From Candidatus Woesearchaeota archaeon (lineage in GTDB: Archaea; Nanobdellota; Nanobdellia; Woesearchaeales; JAHWHD01): a stretch of 40,458 nt of DNA. Made by a program: the position numbers and the translations under genes. This document shows positions 30,763 to 39,711 of this stretch, piece by piece. Position 1 is the stretch's first letter. Each line of letters opens with the position of its first letter. The stretch covers positions 1 through 40,458 of the forward strand of contig JAHWHG010000010.1 of assembly GCA_019323515.1 (NCBI GenBank), given 5' to 3'. The notes beneath the pieces were generated by a model that did no database searches, was not told the origin of the DNA, and saw only the letters and a list, made by a program, of their open reading frames with translations.

Positions 30763-31359
30763 ATGATAAAAGCAATAGTCTTCGACCTTGCAGGAGTACT
30801 ATATTATCCTGGAACTTTCAAGAAATTCGCACGCGGCCTTAACGAACGTTCAGGAGTTTCATATAAGACTATAAGAAAAGCACACCGTACAATCTGGTAT
30901 GACTGGAAATCCGGAAAAATCTCTGACAAAAAAGCATACTTAAAGGTAAAAGAAGAATTCAACCTGAACACAAAAACATTAAGCTGGTTCAAGAAAGCTA
31001 TAAAGACAGAATTTTGGATAAACAAATCCTTATTCAATATGATAGCCAAACTAAAAGACTACGAACTTTACGTATTAAGCAATAACATAAACGATATCAT
31101 CAACCCATTGGTTAAAAGACACAACCTGGATAAGATATTCAAGAAGATTTACATAAGCCAGAAGATAAAACTTGTAAAACCTGAAAAAAAGATTTTCAAA
31201 TACTTTCTTAAAGAAACTAAACATAAACCAGAAGAATGCATATTCATTGACAACGAACTTAGAAACATAGACGCAGCAAAATCTCTCGGCTTCAAGACTA
31301 TCCACTACAAGAACATAAAAGATTTCAAGTTAGAATTAAAAAAATTAAAAGTGTTATAA
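30763..31359 (+). CDS. HAD-superfamily hydrolase
   Basis: 198 residues, starting 4 bases after the previous stop. HAD motif I is FDLAGVLY (Asp8 nucleophile; the position of the acid/base Asp is Ala, as in dehalogenase-like and some other HAD groups), motif II LSNN, a motif III Lys in KLVKPEKKIF, and motif IV FIDNELRNID. The helical cap between motifs I and II (about 20-85) indicates a C1-type cap. It is probably a small-molecule phosphatase or dehalogenase-like enzyme. Confidence 0.85.
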   Translation: MIKAIVFDLAGVLYYPGTFKKFARGLNERSGVSYKTIRKAHRTIWYDWKSGKISDKKAYLKVKEEFNLNTKTLSWFKKAIKTEFWINKSLFNMIAKLKDYELYVLSNNINDIINPLVKRHNLDKIFKKIYISQKIKLVKPEKKIFKYFLKETKHKPEECIFIDNELRNIDAAKSLGFKTIHYKNIKDFKLELKKLKVL

Positions 31360-31412
31360 AATTTCATTGATTAACCATAACTTTTATAAAAAAGCAAACC
31401 TCTTTCTATATT

Positions 31413-32165
31413 ATGGAAGCAGAATCATGGGATAGGATAGCAGAAGATTATTTCGAGGAGATAGGCAGTCCATTCTCCAAAGGCGTAGATAAAAAACTAT
31501 TCAACACACTAAGGAAACTCAAGGATAAGAGCTCAATCATTGACCTTGGCTGTGGTATCGGCAACCTTGAACCATTTTTATCAAGAAATTTCAAGAGTGT
31601 GACAGCAATAGACTTTTCTTCAGGTATGCTAAAACATGCAAAAAAAAGATGCAAAGACATAAACAACATAAGGTTTGCAAAAAAAGACTTAAGGAACCTT
31701 AAAGGCTTATACAACAAGTTCGATGTCGCAGTAGCTGTCAATTCAATATTAATGCCTTCAATCAAGGACATCAACAAGATTCTAAAAGAGATTAAAAGAG
31801 TTATAAAAAAAGCGGGAACTTTCATTGGAGTATTTCCTTCAATCAACTCAGATCTTTATAGGGCAATGCTAACATATGAAAGAGAACTCTCAGAAACAAA
31901 GAACAGAAAGCTTGCAAGACAGAACACTTACACAATTATTGGAAAGGACACTTACGACTTCCTGCTAGGTATATTCAATAACAAGGGAAAACAGAAACAT
32001 TACTACAAGTTTGAGCTTGAATATAGATTAAGCAAAGCAGGCTTTAGGAACATCAAAATCTCAAAACTCTTCTACCCTTGGGAGATGTGCGTAGATGATG
32101 ATATTGAATTCTTCAAGGATAAACAAAAGCTTTGGGACTGGTTTGTAGTAGCAGAGAAACGATAA
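31413..32165 (+). CDS. Class I SAM-dependent methyltransferase
   Basis: 250 residues with motif I IIDLGCGIGNLEPFL (about 42-56), an acidic residue in TAIDFSSGML that binds the SAM ribose, and FDVAVAVNSIL (motif IV). The substrate is unknown. BoxA CTTTTATAAAA (about 31380-31390) lies 27 bases before the ATG, so its mRNA should be leaderless. Confidence 0.88.
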   Translation: MEAESWDRIAEDYFEEIGSPFSKGVDKKLFNTLRKLKDKSSIIDLGCGIGNLEPFLSRNFKSVTAIDFSSGMLKHAKKRCKDINNIRFAKKDLRNLKGLYNKFDVAVAVNSILMPSIKDINKILKEIKRVIKKAGTFIGVFPSINSDLYRAMLTYERELSETKNRKLARQNTYTIIGKDTYDFLLGIFNNKGKQKHYYKFELEYRLSKAGFRNIKISKLFYPWEMCVDDDIEFFKDKQKLWDWFVVAEKR

Positions 32166-32243
32166 ATATATAAATGAGCACTTGGTTTTTCAATCTCCCT
32201 TATAAATTAAGGTATATACAATATATATTCAGGAGGTGTATAA

Positions 32244-32915
32244 ATGGTAATTCATTTCAATAGGGAAAATTTAAACGACAGAAGAAAACGACCAAACATG
32301 CTAATAGAATGGGAACTAGCTCCCAGCTCAATTGTAAGGGGTTTTAGGGATAATGAGTTAATTGACTTCGGGCTTGAGAGGATTATTCAAGCAAAACCAG
32401 GGATTACAGTAAGAAAAAAAGATGCTCAGATTCCAATACTTGCTCATGAAAGAGCACTTTATCTGCTTGAACAGGCAAGAAGGGAATCATGTGACCCTAC
32501 TGCAACAAAAGCATTTGAGGAATATAAAGAATTCCTTGACACTGCAGAGGTCTATAATCCTAAAGTATCAGGACAAATCATGGGCTATCTGAAAAAACAT
32601 GCTCCAAACCTTTGTAACAGGTTGCTTGAGCTCGACATCCATTTTATAGGCAGACAGAACTCTGACTGGCTTACCATGAACTATCGATACAAAGATGCTA
32701 AGGTACATGGGATGAACGATAAGACAATGACAACAAGGGAACTTGAGGATAGCTACAAGAGATCAACTCTAAACCTTGAAAAGAGTATAGAAGCATTCAA
32801 GGAAGTGCATGGTGAGGGTACAAGTGTTGATAAGATGTACGAAAGGATGCAAACCATTAAAGGTATAGCTAATGTACAATACAGCTTATCAATAATACCA
32901 AAACAACGCTCTTAG
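32244..32915 (+). CDS. Hypothetical protein, 223 residues
   Basis: A soluble, mainly helical protein without membrane segments or Cys pairs, preceded by a strong ribosome binding site AGGAGGTG 7 bases before the ATG. Segments such as LDIHFIGRQNSDWLTMNYRYKDAKVHGMN suggest a globular alpha/beta core, here quoted in parts around 133-161. No known family. It is followed 27 bases on by a small membrane protein. Confidence 0.7.
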   Translation: MVIHFNRENLNDRRKRPNMLIEWELAPSSIVRGFRDNELIDFGLERIIQAKPGITVRKKDAQIPILAHERALYLLEQARRESCDPTATKAFEEYKEFLDTAEVYNPKVSGQIMGYLKKHAPNLCNRLLELDIHFIGRQNSDWLTMNYRYKDAKVHGMNDKTMTTRELEDSYKRSTLNLEKSIEAFKEVHGEGTSVDKMYERMQTIKGIANVQYSLSIIPKQRS

Positions 32916-32951
32916 AAAGATTTATATTTTATTTTTAATTTCTTGATTTCT

Positions 32952-33233
32952 ATGTGGGAAACAATTGAAAAGATTATAGAATACTCTCCATTAATTGCAT
33001 TATCACTTGGAGCAAGCGTATCCTTCTACATGATTTACAGGAACATAAAAAGCATTACTTACAATAAACAAAAAAGAGCAGAGCTTGGGATTACACAGAT
33101 TTACACTGCTCTTGACCAAGCATCTGAAGAAACAAAAAGTAATGTGTTAAAAGCACTTGAAGGAGCACATAACATAAAGCCTAGTCCAGCAATTGAAGAG
33201 ATTCTTAATAAGCATTATTTAAGTAGAGACTGA
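32952..33233 (+). CDS. Small single-pass membrane protein
   Basis: 93 residues from ATG 32952 (an upstream TTG is less likely). One transmembrane helix (about 12-32, PLIALSLGASVSFYMIY) is followed by a charged cytoplasmic helix region. The 3' end overlaps the convergent dus gene by 19 bases. Function unknown. Confidence 0.62.
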   Translation: MWETIEKIIEYSPLIALSLGASVSFYMIYRNIKSITYNKQKRAELGITQIYTALDQASEETKSNVLKALEGAHNIKPSPAIEEILNKHYLSRD

Positions 33234-34165
33234 TAAACTTTCAACAACTCATCCTCATTCTCAACCTTCAAAACCTCCTCCCTTAATAACTTAGCACCTT
33301 CTACTTTCTTAAAGAACCAGCACGCATGCTGCTTTATCTCAGGAAACCTGTCACGCTTCTGATACTTCTTATAATAATTATAGAACTTCATAAACCCTTC
33401 ATAAATCTTCTTCCTGTCTAACCTCTTATACTTACCAGAACCAAAATAATCAACACACTGCTTAAAGATATACGGATTGCCGATTGCACCTCTTGCAATC
33501 ATCACAGCATCACAGTTCGTCATTTCAAGCATTCTCTTAGCATCCTCAGGTGCAAATATGTCACCATTCCCAATCACCGGAACATTAACTTTCTCCTTCA
33601 CTTGTTTTATTGCTGACCAGTTAGCTTTACCTCTATATCCCTGCTTAACAACTCTGGCATGTACAGCAATCGCACTCACACCAAAATCCTCAAGCATCTT
33701 ACTTACCTTAACATGATTAAGGTGGTTTGAATCCCAACCAATCCTTATCTTCACAGTCACTGGTTTGTTTGTAGCATCAAAAACAGGCTTTAACACCCTG
33801 CTAATCTGTTCAGGGTGCTTGATAAAAAACGCACCACACTTCAATCCAAGCACTTTCTTCATGCTGCATCCTAAGTTAACATCAATTATATCAGAAAACT
33901 CATCAAGTATCTCAGCAGCTCTTTTCATATTCTCAGCATTATTACCTATCAACTGAAAAGCCACAGGCCTTTCCTTCTCAATTATATCAATGTATCTTTC
34001 AATAAAATCCTCATTACCTTGTGCAACACCATCACAGTGCAGCATCTGACTATAAACCAAAGAAGCTCCATTCTCTCTGCATAACAACCTAAAAGCACCG
34101 CAGTTCACTGCATCAAGGGGTGCAAGAATAAATTTATTTTCCAGTTTAATTTTGCCTATTTTCAT
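33215..34165 (-). CDS. tRNA-dihydrouridine synthase
   Basis: 316 residues with the Dus TIM barrel: FMN site starting ILAPLDAVNCGAFR, VAFQLIGNNAENMKRAAEIL, catalytic Cys in DVNLGCSMKKV (about 100), VKIRIGWD, AIAVHAR, and VIGNGDIFAPEDAKRML with VMIARGAIGNPYIF. It reduces uridines in tRNA D loops. The catalytic-loop context GCSM differs from the usual GCP. It is translationally coupled to the ZIP transporter gene by an ATGA overlap. Confidence 0.93.
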   Translation of the reverse strand: MKIGKIKLENKFILAPLDAVNCGAFRLLCRENGASLVYSQMLHCDGVAQGNEDFIERYIDIIEKERPVAFQLIGNNAENMKRAAEILDEFSDIIDVNLGCSMKKVLGLKCGAFFIKHPEQISRVLKPVFDATNKPVTVKIRIGWDSNHLNHVKVSKMLEDFGVSAIAVHARVVKQGYRGKANWSAIKQVKEKVNVPVIGNGDIFAPEDAKRMLEMTNCDAVMIARGAIGNPYIFKQCVDYFGSGKYKRLDRKKIYEGFMKFYNYYKKYQKRDRFPEIKQHACWFFKKVEGAKLLREEVLKVENEDELLKVYQSLLK

Positions 34166-34905
34166 TCTAACAGCAGCATTAATAACATCACAGATATTCC
34201 TAATATTAATCCAAACAACTGCAGCAATGACTTAGACGGAGCACACTCCCTATGCAATTCAGGGATTAAATCTGAACCAGCAACATAGATAAAACCACCA
34301 GCTGTGAAAGGTAATAGGAACATGGTAATACCTTCATAGATATTCCCAATTAGCAGCACTACAACTGCTCCTAACACAGCAGTCAAAGCAATCAAGAAGT
34401 TATACAGCAACGCTTTTGCTCTTGTGAAACCACCATGTATCAGTACACCAAAATCACCTATCTCTTGAGGAATCTCATGCAATACTACAGCGATTGTTGT
34501 TGACACACCTAAAGGAATACTCATTAGATAAGAACCTGCAATCACCATCCCATCAATAAAATTATGAAACATATCACCAACAAGATTCATTACTGCAAAC
34601 GGATGCGGATGCTCCTTACTTGTCGGAACATGGCAGTGCCTCCAGTGTATAAACTTCTCAAGTATAAAGAATAAAAGTATACCTGATAAGAAGTACAATG
34701 AAATTGACAAGGATATTCCAAACTCTTCATATGCTTCAGGAATCAGATGAATAAATGCATCTCCTAATAAAGCACCAGCAGCAAAACTCACTAGAAAGAA
34801 AATTATTTTCTTAAGCTTCTCTAGTTTCATAGAAAGCGTAAACAAACCAACAAAAGCAATCAAGCTAACAATTAAAACACTCACTAATGAATAAAGCCAT
34901 GCCAT
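34162..34905 (-). CDS. ZIP family metal transporter
   Basis: 247 residues from ATG 34905, with BoxA (AAGTATATAAAC, about 34926-34937) 26 bases upstream. It has about eight membrane helices. Metal-site helices IV and V are clear: NLVGDMFHNFIDGMVIAGS and VVLHEIPQEIGDFGVLIHGG. The His-rich loop (HWRHCHVPTSKEHPHP, about 88-103) is the usual variable metal-binding loop. It probably imports zinc or iron. Confidence 0.93.
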   Translation of the reverse strand: MAWLYSLVSVLIVSLIAFVGLFTLSMKLEKLKKIIFFLVSFAAGALLGDAFIHLIPEAYEEFGISLSISLYFLSGILLFFILEKFIHWRHCHVPTSKEHPHPFAVMNLVGDMFHNFIDGMVIAGSYLMSIPLGVSTTIAVVLHEIPQEIGDFGVLIHGGFTRAKALLYNFLIALTAVLGAVVVLLIGNIYEGITMFLLPFTAGGFIYVAGSDLIPELHRECAPSKSLLQLFGLILGISVMLLMLLLE

Positions 34906-34951
34906 AAAAGAGAAAAACAAGACTATTGTTTATATACTTTTTGATAAGAAC

Positions 34952-36004
34952 CTAATACCTAGGCAACACACTCGGCTCAACAAGCTCCATCCCTTCCAGA
35001 AGATTCAACAACTCAAGACTCACCTTGCCATAATACAGTTTATCAATCCTGCTATGCTTCTTGAAATACCTTTTCACATCATAGTAACCTGCAAGATAAT
35101 TATAATCTTTAGTACAACCACCAGGCTGCGAAGTATCAACTAAACCGCGTTTTACCCTGACAGCAATCCTGTAAGCTGTCTCTCTTGGAAAATACTTCAA
35201 CAGAAAAGTATAGATTTCACTAAAAGGCTGCTCAAGCGCCATTCCAACAGCAATTGCTCTTGCTGCATAGTTCTTCAATGTCCTATTATCAAGCAACCCT
35301 GCAAGATGCTCGTTCATCACTGCAAGACCTTCCTCTGTTGCCATGTACATCGGAAACCCAGTTGAAAAAACCTTAAGTTTCTGTTGTGCACCATTAACAG
35401 CCCTCAAAACATGCGTACCTATCTCATGCACAACCAACCTTCTCACATATTTATCAGAAAGTTTTTCACCTCTTCTCAACATAACAGTCTTGTCAGAGAT
35501 ATTAACATATGCAGTACTGCTTAGACCCTTGACTAATTTGATCTTCCAATCATCTAACTGATATCTTTCAAGTCCAGCCTTAAGCATAGGCACAAACTTA
35601 TCAGAGTTAAGATTTCTTTTCAGAGGCTCCATCTCAAGTTCAAGTAAACCGCGCGCCTTCCTTAACAGGCTTTTGCTTGGCTTTCCATAAACGCGTATAG
35701 AATATTTAGTGAACTTTGGATCACCAATATATTTCAACATCTTAGTTTTGTCAATATTATGCTCCCTCAGAAAATCAAGCAATTTCCCTTCACTTCCTCC
35801 GCCAGTATGCAACTTCCTTAACTTTCTCTCCATCAGCTCAAGACTGAAACGTATCTTCCTATAACGGAATGTAGGGTTACAGGTAGGATCAGCAAAACAT
35901 TTATCCATCTCAACAACAGCATTTATCGGATTAACGTATAGGAAACTTAATTTCCTTGAAGCAGTATCAAGAACATAATCAGCATGCAAATTGTCTTTGT
36001 CCAT
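34952..36004 (-). CDS. DUF1704 / MATCAP-type metallopeptidase
   Basis: 350 residues. HEIGTH (about 193-198) and a downstream TEEGLAV match the DUF1704 family, defined by HExxH plus the (Q/E)EGLA motif; its eukaryotic member MATCAP/TMCP is a tubulin tyrosine carboxypeptidase. The N-terminal 150 residues are helical, with an RKIRFSLELMERKLRKL region. Target proteins in archaea are unknown. A TATA box GTTTATAAATCC lies about 15-20 bases before the ATG. Divergent from the thrS leader. Confidence 0.88.
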   Translation of the reverse strand: MDKDNLHADYVLDTASRKLSFLYVNPINAVVEMDKCFADPTCNPTFRYRKIRFSLELMERKLRKLHTGGGSEGKLLDFLREHNIDKTKMLKYIGDPKFTKYSIRVYGKPSKSLLRKARGLLELEMEPLKRNLNSDKFVPMLKAGLERYQLDDWKIKLVKGLSSTAYVNISDKTVMLRRGEKLSDKYVRRLVVHEIGTHVLRAVNGAQQKLKVFSTGFPMYMATEEGLAVMNEHLAGLLDNRTLKNYAARAIAVGMALEQPFSEIYTFLLKYFPRETAYRIAVRVKRGLVDTSQPGGCTKDYNYLAGYYDVKRYFKKHSRIDKLYYGKVSLELLNLLEGMELVEPSVLPRY

Positions 36005-36062
36005 ATTACTTAGGATTTATAAACTGTTTAAAAACTTTCCGATATACATTATTTTTACGTAA

Positions 36063-36073
36063 CTTTTAAATAG
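36063..36073 (+). promoter_or_regulatory. BoxA promoter of the thrS leader ORF
   Basis: CTTTTAAATAG centred 27 bases before the leader ATG (36095), so the transcript should begin at or near that ATG (leaderless). Confidence 0.62.
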
Positions 36074-36094
36074 TTCCATACTTTACCCAGTAGT

Positions 36095-36172
36095 ATGAGT
36101 AGAAGTAAACGATTAAGGATTCTTGTAACTGTTTTAACTACTTCTACAACTACAACAACCACTACAGCGTAA
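36095..36172 (+). CDS. Threonine-rich leader peptide upstream of thrS
   Basis: A 25-codon frame: a basic start (MSRSKRLR), then ILVTVLTTS, then seven consecutive Thr codons, Ala and TAA. Ten of 25 codons are Thr (five ACT, four ACA, one ACC). E. coli thrL has the same style of Thr-rich end and senses charged tRNA-Thr. It starts where a BoxA predicts the transcript start, ends 9 bases before a strong hairpin, and the next gene is threonyl-tRNA synthetase, 124 bases on. I infer ribosome-mediated regulation of thrS. Archaeal leader peptides of this kind are not known to me. The frame is too short to be proved by coding statistics. Confidence 0.7.
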   Translation: MSRSKRLRILVTVLTTSTTTTTTTA

Positions 36173-36201
36173 GCTGTTCATTGGTCTCTAAGTTCTTGTA
36201 A
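36120..36201 (+). repeat. 9-nt direct repeat TTCTTGTAA in the thrS leader
   Basis: Copies at 36120-36128 (inside the leader frame, codons 9-11) and 36193-36201 (5' arm of the hairpin). Both can pair with ACAAGGA at 36215-36221, giving two mutually exclusive structures. Confidence 0.55.
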
Positions 36202-36229
36202 ATCATCAACAAACACAAGGACTTGAGAG
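36186..36229 (+). promoter_or_regulatory. Hairpin after the Thr leader (attenuator candidate)
   Basis: 14-bp stem: 36186-36199 with 36215-36229, one wobble and one bulged G, loop of 15 nt, plus a possible TTG/CAA base extension. It begins just after the leader stop codon. No U-run follows, so classical intrinsic termination is not evident. It might act on translation, RNA stability or factor-dependent termination. A TATA-like CATATAAAAAAC (36247-36258) downstream could also give thrS a second promoter. Confidence 0.6.
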
Positions 36230-36295
36230 CAATATAAACAAAAAACATATAAAAAACAAACAAAAACAATAAACAAACACAAAGGTGATATGAAA

Positions 36296-38185
36296 ATGGT
36301 CAAGATAGAATTTCCTGATGGTTCAAAAAAAGAATTCAAAAATCCAACGGGCATTGATATAGCTAAAGCTGTATCTGAAGGCCTTGCAAGAGCTGCACTG
36401 GCAATTGAAGTAGATGGCAAGCTCCAGGACCTAAACCAAGAGATAAAGAAAGACGCAAAGATAAGGATAATTACTTGGAAAGATCCTGAAGGAGTTGAAG
36501 TATTCAGGCACTCCTCTGCACATCTGTTAGCAGAAGCAGTCCTGAGAGTTTACCCAAAAGCAAAACCTACAATTGGTCCAGCTGTTGAAGAAGGCTTCTA
36601 CTATGATTTTGCAATGCCACCTCTAAAGCCAGAAGACCTTGAAAAGATTGAGGCAGAGATAAAAAAGATAATCAAGGAAAAGAAACCTTTTAAAAGAAAA
36701 GAAGTATCAAAAAAGGAAGCTCTTAAGTTGTTCAAGGACAACAAGTACAAAGTAGAGATGATAAACGATCTTGAAGAAGGTTCAATCTCAATCTATCAGA
36801 TGGGAAGCTTTATCGATCTATGCCGCGGCCCTCATGTACCTGACACAGGTTACATCAAAGCTGTAAAACTCCTAAAGGTCTCAAGCGCATACTGGAGAGC
36901 TGATGCATCTAAAGACTCACTTCAAAGAATCTATGGAATCTCATTCCCAGACAAAAAAGACCTTAAAGCATACCTTGACCTTTTAGAAGAAGCAAAGAAA
37001 CGTGACCATAAGAAGATTGGCAAGGAGATGGAACTGTTCTCAATACATGAGGAAGGACCAGGTTTTCCGTTCTTCCATCACAAGGGCATGATAATTTGGA
37101 ACAGGCTTCTCGACCTATGGAGAAATGAGCATAGGAAAGCAGGTTACATTGAACACAAGACACCTATAATCCTTCACAGGAAGCTTTGGGAAACATCAGG
37201 TCACTGGATGAACTACAGGGAAAACATGTATACACTGAAGATAGACAACCAGGACTTTGCTATCAAACCAATGAACTGTCCAGGAGGTATGCTTCTTTAC
37301 AGGGAAAAAGTTCACTCATACAAAGAACTCCCAATAAGAGCAGGTGAAATAGGTTTAGTCCATAGACACGAGATGTCAGGAGTACTGAACGGTCTGTTCA
37401 GGGTAAGAGCATTCCACCAGGATGACGCACATATATTTATGACAAAGGAGCAAATCAAGGACGAAATCCTAGGAGTAATAAATCTAGTTGACAAGTTCTA
37501 CAAGATTTTCGGCCTAGATTATCACCTTGAACTTTCAACAAGACCAGAAAAATCTGTTGGCACAGATGAACAATGGGAGACAGCAACAACCAGCCTTAAG
37601 GCAGCTCTTGATTCAACAGGCAAGGAATACAAGATTAATGAAGGAGACGGTGCATTTTATGGACCTAAGATTGACTTTCATATAAGGGACAGCCTAGGCA
37701 GGACATGGCAATGCGCTACAATTCAGCTAGACATGTCACTTCCTGAAAGGTTTGACCTGACGTACGACGGCCAGGACGGAAGAAAGCACAGACCTGTCAT
37801 GATTCATAGAGTCATCTATGGTGCACTGGAAAGATTCATAGGAATCCTTATAGAACACTACGCAGGCAAGTTCCCGCTCTGGCTCTCACCAAACCAAGTG
37901 AAAGTATTGACAGTAGCTTCAAGAAATGACAAATACGCTGAGGATGTAGTTAACAAGCTAAGGGAAGAAGGCTTCCTTGTAGAATCTGACTTCAGATCAG
38001 AGTCAATCCCTAAAAAGGTAAGGGACGCACAGATACAACAGTATAACTATATCCTTGTAATAGGTGACAAAGAACAAGAGAACAAAACTGTAAACATCCG
38101 TACAAGAGACAACAAGGTACTTGGCGAGAAAAAGCTACCAGACCTTATGAAGGACATGAAAAAGGAGATAGCTGACAAGAAATAA
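36296..38185 (+). CDS. thrS: Threonyl-tRNA synthetase, bacterial type
   Basis: 629 residues from the second ATG (36296), 8 bases after GGTGAT; the first ATG (36290) is too close to it. TGS domain (1-60), N2 editing domain with HSSAHLL (about 71-77) as in bacterial ThrRS (most archaea have an unrelated N-terminal editing domain), then the class II catalytic core: MNCPGGM zinc Cys, LVHRHEMSG..RVRAFHQDDAHIF (motif 2), and IHRVIYGALERFIGILIEH (motif 3). A C-terminal anticodon-binding domain closes the protein. Acquired from bacteria, by inference. Preceded by the Thr-rich leader. Confidence 0.96.
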   Translation: MVKIEFPDGSKKEFKNPTGIDIAKAVSEGLARAALAIEVDGKLQDLNQEIKKDAKIRIITWKDPEGVEVFRHSSAHLLAEAVLRVYPKAKPTIGPAVEEGFYYDFAMPPLKPEDLEKIEAEIKKIIKEKKPFKRKEVSKKEALKLFKDNKYKVEMINDLEEGSISIYQMGSFIDLCRGPHVPDTGYIKAVKLLKVSSAYWRADASKDSLQRIYGISFPDKKDLKAYLDLLEEAKKRDHKKIGKEMELFSIHEEGPGFPFFHHKGMIIWNRLLDLWRNEHRKAGYIEHKTPIILHRKLWETSGHWMNYRENMYTLKIDNQDFAIKPMNCPGGMLLYREKVHSYKELPIRAGEIGLVHRHEMSGVLNGLFRVRAFHQDDAHIFMTKEQIKDEILGVINLVDKFYKIFGLDYHLELSTRPEKSVGTDEQWETATTSLKAALDSTGKEYKINEGDGAFYGPKIDFHIRDSLGRTWQCATIQLDMSLPERFDLTYDGQDGRKHRPVMIHRVIYGALERFIGILIEHYAGKFPLWLSPNQVKVLTVASRNDKYAEDVVNKLREEGFLVESDFRSESIPKKVRDAQIQQYNYILVIGDKEQENKTVNIRTRDNKVLGEKKLPDLMKDMKKEIADKK

Positions 38186-38218
38186 TTTATTTTTTTTTCT
38201 TTTTAAACCCCACAAAAC

Positions 38219-38230
38219 CTTTATAAATCA
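38219..38230 (+). promoter_or_regulatory. BoxA promoter of SRP54 gene
   Basis: CTTTATAAATCA, centred 28 bases before the ATG at 38253; leaderless mRNA expected. Confidence 0.6.
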
Positions 38231-38252
38231 TCACCCTATTTTCTTCAACTAT

Positions 38253-39599
38253 ATGGTACTAGACAAGCTAGGAAGCTCTTTAAAGGACACTTTGCAGAAG
38301 ATCGCTAATTCAGTCTTTGTAGATGAAAGACTGGTCAACGAGCTAGTTAAGGATATCCAAAGAGCGCTCCTTCAATCAGATGTGAATGTAAAGCTAGTGC
38401 TTGAACTAACAAACAAGATAAAACAAAGAATCCTAAAGGAAGAGACACCTGGCGGTCTTACAAAAAAAGAATACCTTATCAATATAGTATATGAAGAACT
38501 AACTAACTTCTTAGGAAAGGAAGCTTATGATATCAAGATTCAAAAAAAGCCTACAAAGATAATGATGGTAGGTCTTTTCGGAAACGGTAAGACCACAACA
38601 GCTGCAAAGTTAGGCAAATATTTCCAAAAACGCGGTTATAAGATAGCGCTTATGTCAACTGACACATGGAGGCCTGCAGCATTTGAACAGCTTAAACAAC
38701 TTGCAAACCAGATTAATATGGATATCTACGGAAAACCTGAACTGAAAGATCCCGTCGCTATCTACAAAGAATTTGAACCAAAACTAAGTAAATATGACAT
38801 TATCATAATTGACACAGCTGGCCGTGATGCACTTTCTGATGAACTTATTGAAGAACTTAACAAGATCAATTCAGCTGTCAAACCTGATGAAACAATCCTT
38901 GTGATGGCAGCCGACGTAGGCCAGGCAGCTCAGAAACAAGCTGAGACATTCCATGAGACATGCAATGTGACTGGAGTAATAATTACTAAACTTGACGGTA
39001 CAGCTAAAGGCGGAGGCGCTCTGACAGCATGCTCAGTCACACAGGCACCTGTAAAGTTCATTGGCTTAGGAGAAAAGATTGACGACCTCGACATATTTGA
39101 TCCTAAAAGGTTCGTAGGACGCCTGCTGGGAATGGGAGATATCCAGGCACTCCTTGAAAAAGCAAGAGAGGCAATGTCAGAGGAAGAAGCAAAAGACCTT
39201 GGCGCACGCTTCCTGAAAGGAAAGTTCAACCTTCTTGACCTTTATCAACAGATGGAAGCAATGTCAAAGATGGGTTCTCTAAGCAAATTAGTTGAGATGA
39301 TCCCAGGCTTCTCAACATTAAAACTACCCAAAGAAGCTCTCCAGGTCCAGGAAGGTAAACTAAAGAAATGGCGTTTTCTTATGGATTCTATGACAAAAGA
39401 AGAACTTGAAGACCCTGACACAATTACTGGAACAAGGATTGACAGGATTGCAAAAGGCTCTGGTTCCTCAACATCAGAGGTACGTGAACTTCTAAAACAG
39501 TATAAACAGGCAAAAAAGATGACAAAGATGCTTCAGCCTGGTAAGATGAAGAACATGGACCAGATGATGAAGAAGTTTAAAGGAAAATATAAGATGTAG
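38253..39599 (+). CDS. srp54: Signal recognition particle GTPase SRP54
   Basis: 448 residues: N domain (1-85), G domain with G1 GLFGNGKTTTAAK (about 108-120), STDTWRPAAFEQLK, DTAGRD, TKLDGTAKGGG, and a Met-rich M domain (about 300-448, ending in MMKKFKGKYKM) that binds SRP RNA and signal peptides. It targets nascent membrane and secreted proteins to the translocon. It is normal in length for archaeal SRP54. It lies 67 bases after thrS with its own promoter. Confidence 0.97.
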   Translation: MVLDKLGSSLKDTLQKIANSVFVDERLVNELVKDIQRALLQSDVNVKLVLELTNKIKQRILKEETPGGLTKKEYLINIVYEELTNFLGKEAYDIKIQKKPTKIMMVGLFGNGKTTTAAKLGKYFQKRGYKIALMSTDTWRPAAFEQLKQLANQINMDIYGKPELKDPVAIYKEFEPKLSKYDIIIIDTAGRDALSDELIEELNKINSAVKPDETILVMAADVGQAAQKQAETFHETCNVTGVIITKLDGTAKGGGALTACSVTQAPVKFIGLGEKIDDLDIFDPKRFVGRLLGMGDIQALLEKAREAMSEEEAKDLGARFLKGKFNLLDLYQQMEAMSKMGSLSKLVEMIPGFSTLKLPKEALQVQEGKLKKWRFLMDSMTKEELEDPDTITGTRIDRIAKGSGSSTSEVRELLKQYKQAKKMTKMLQPGKMKNMDQMMKKFKGKYKM

Positions 39600-39711
39600 G
39601 GGACTTCCGGAGGAGTGTCGTCTTTGTTATTATCTAAACTATTTCTAGTAAAAAAGGGTCAAGCACATAAGTTTTACAAAATTTTATAAATATAAAAGAT
39701 TATATATTTTC

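Noticed and set aside
30278..30775. 165-codon antisense frame over the VIT1/CCC1-like gene
   Set aside because: The sense frame has membrane helices, a translational coupling and a family match; the antisense frame has none.
36186..36240. Classical intrinsic terminator after the Thr leader
   Set aside because: The hairpin is strong but is followed by A-rich rather than U-rich RNA, so only an attenuator-like role of unknown output is claimed.
36173..36290. T-box riboswitch before thrS
   Set aside because: No T-box sequence, specifier loop or antiterminator consensus; T-boxes are also not known in archaea.
39600..39640. Possible stable RNA after SRP54
   Set aside because: Short imperfect pairing only; no match to SRP RNA, C/D or H/ACA features.
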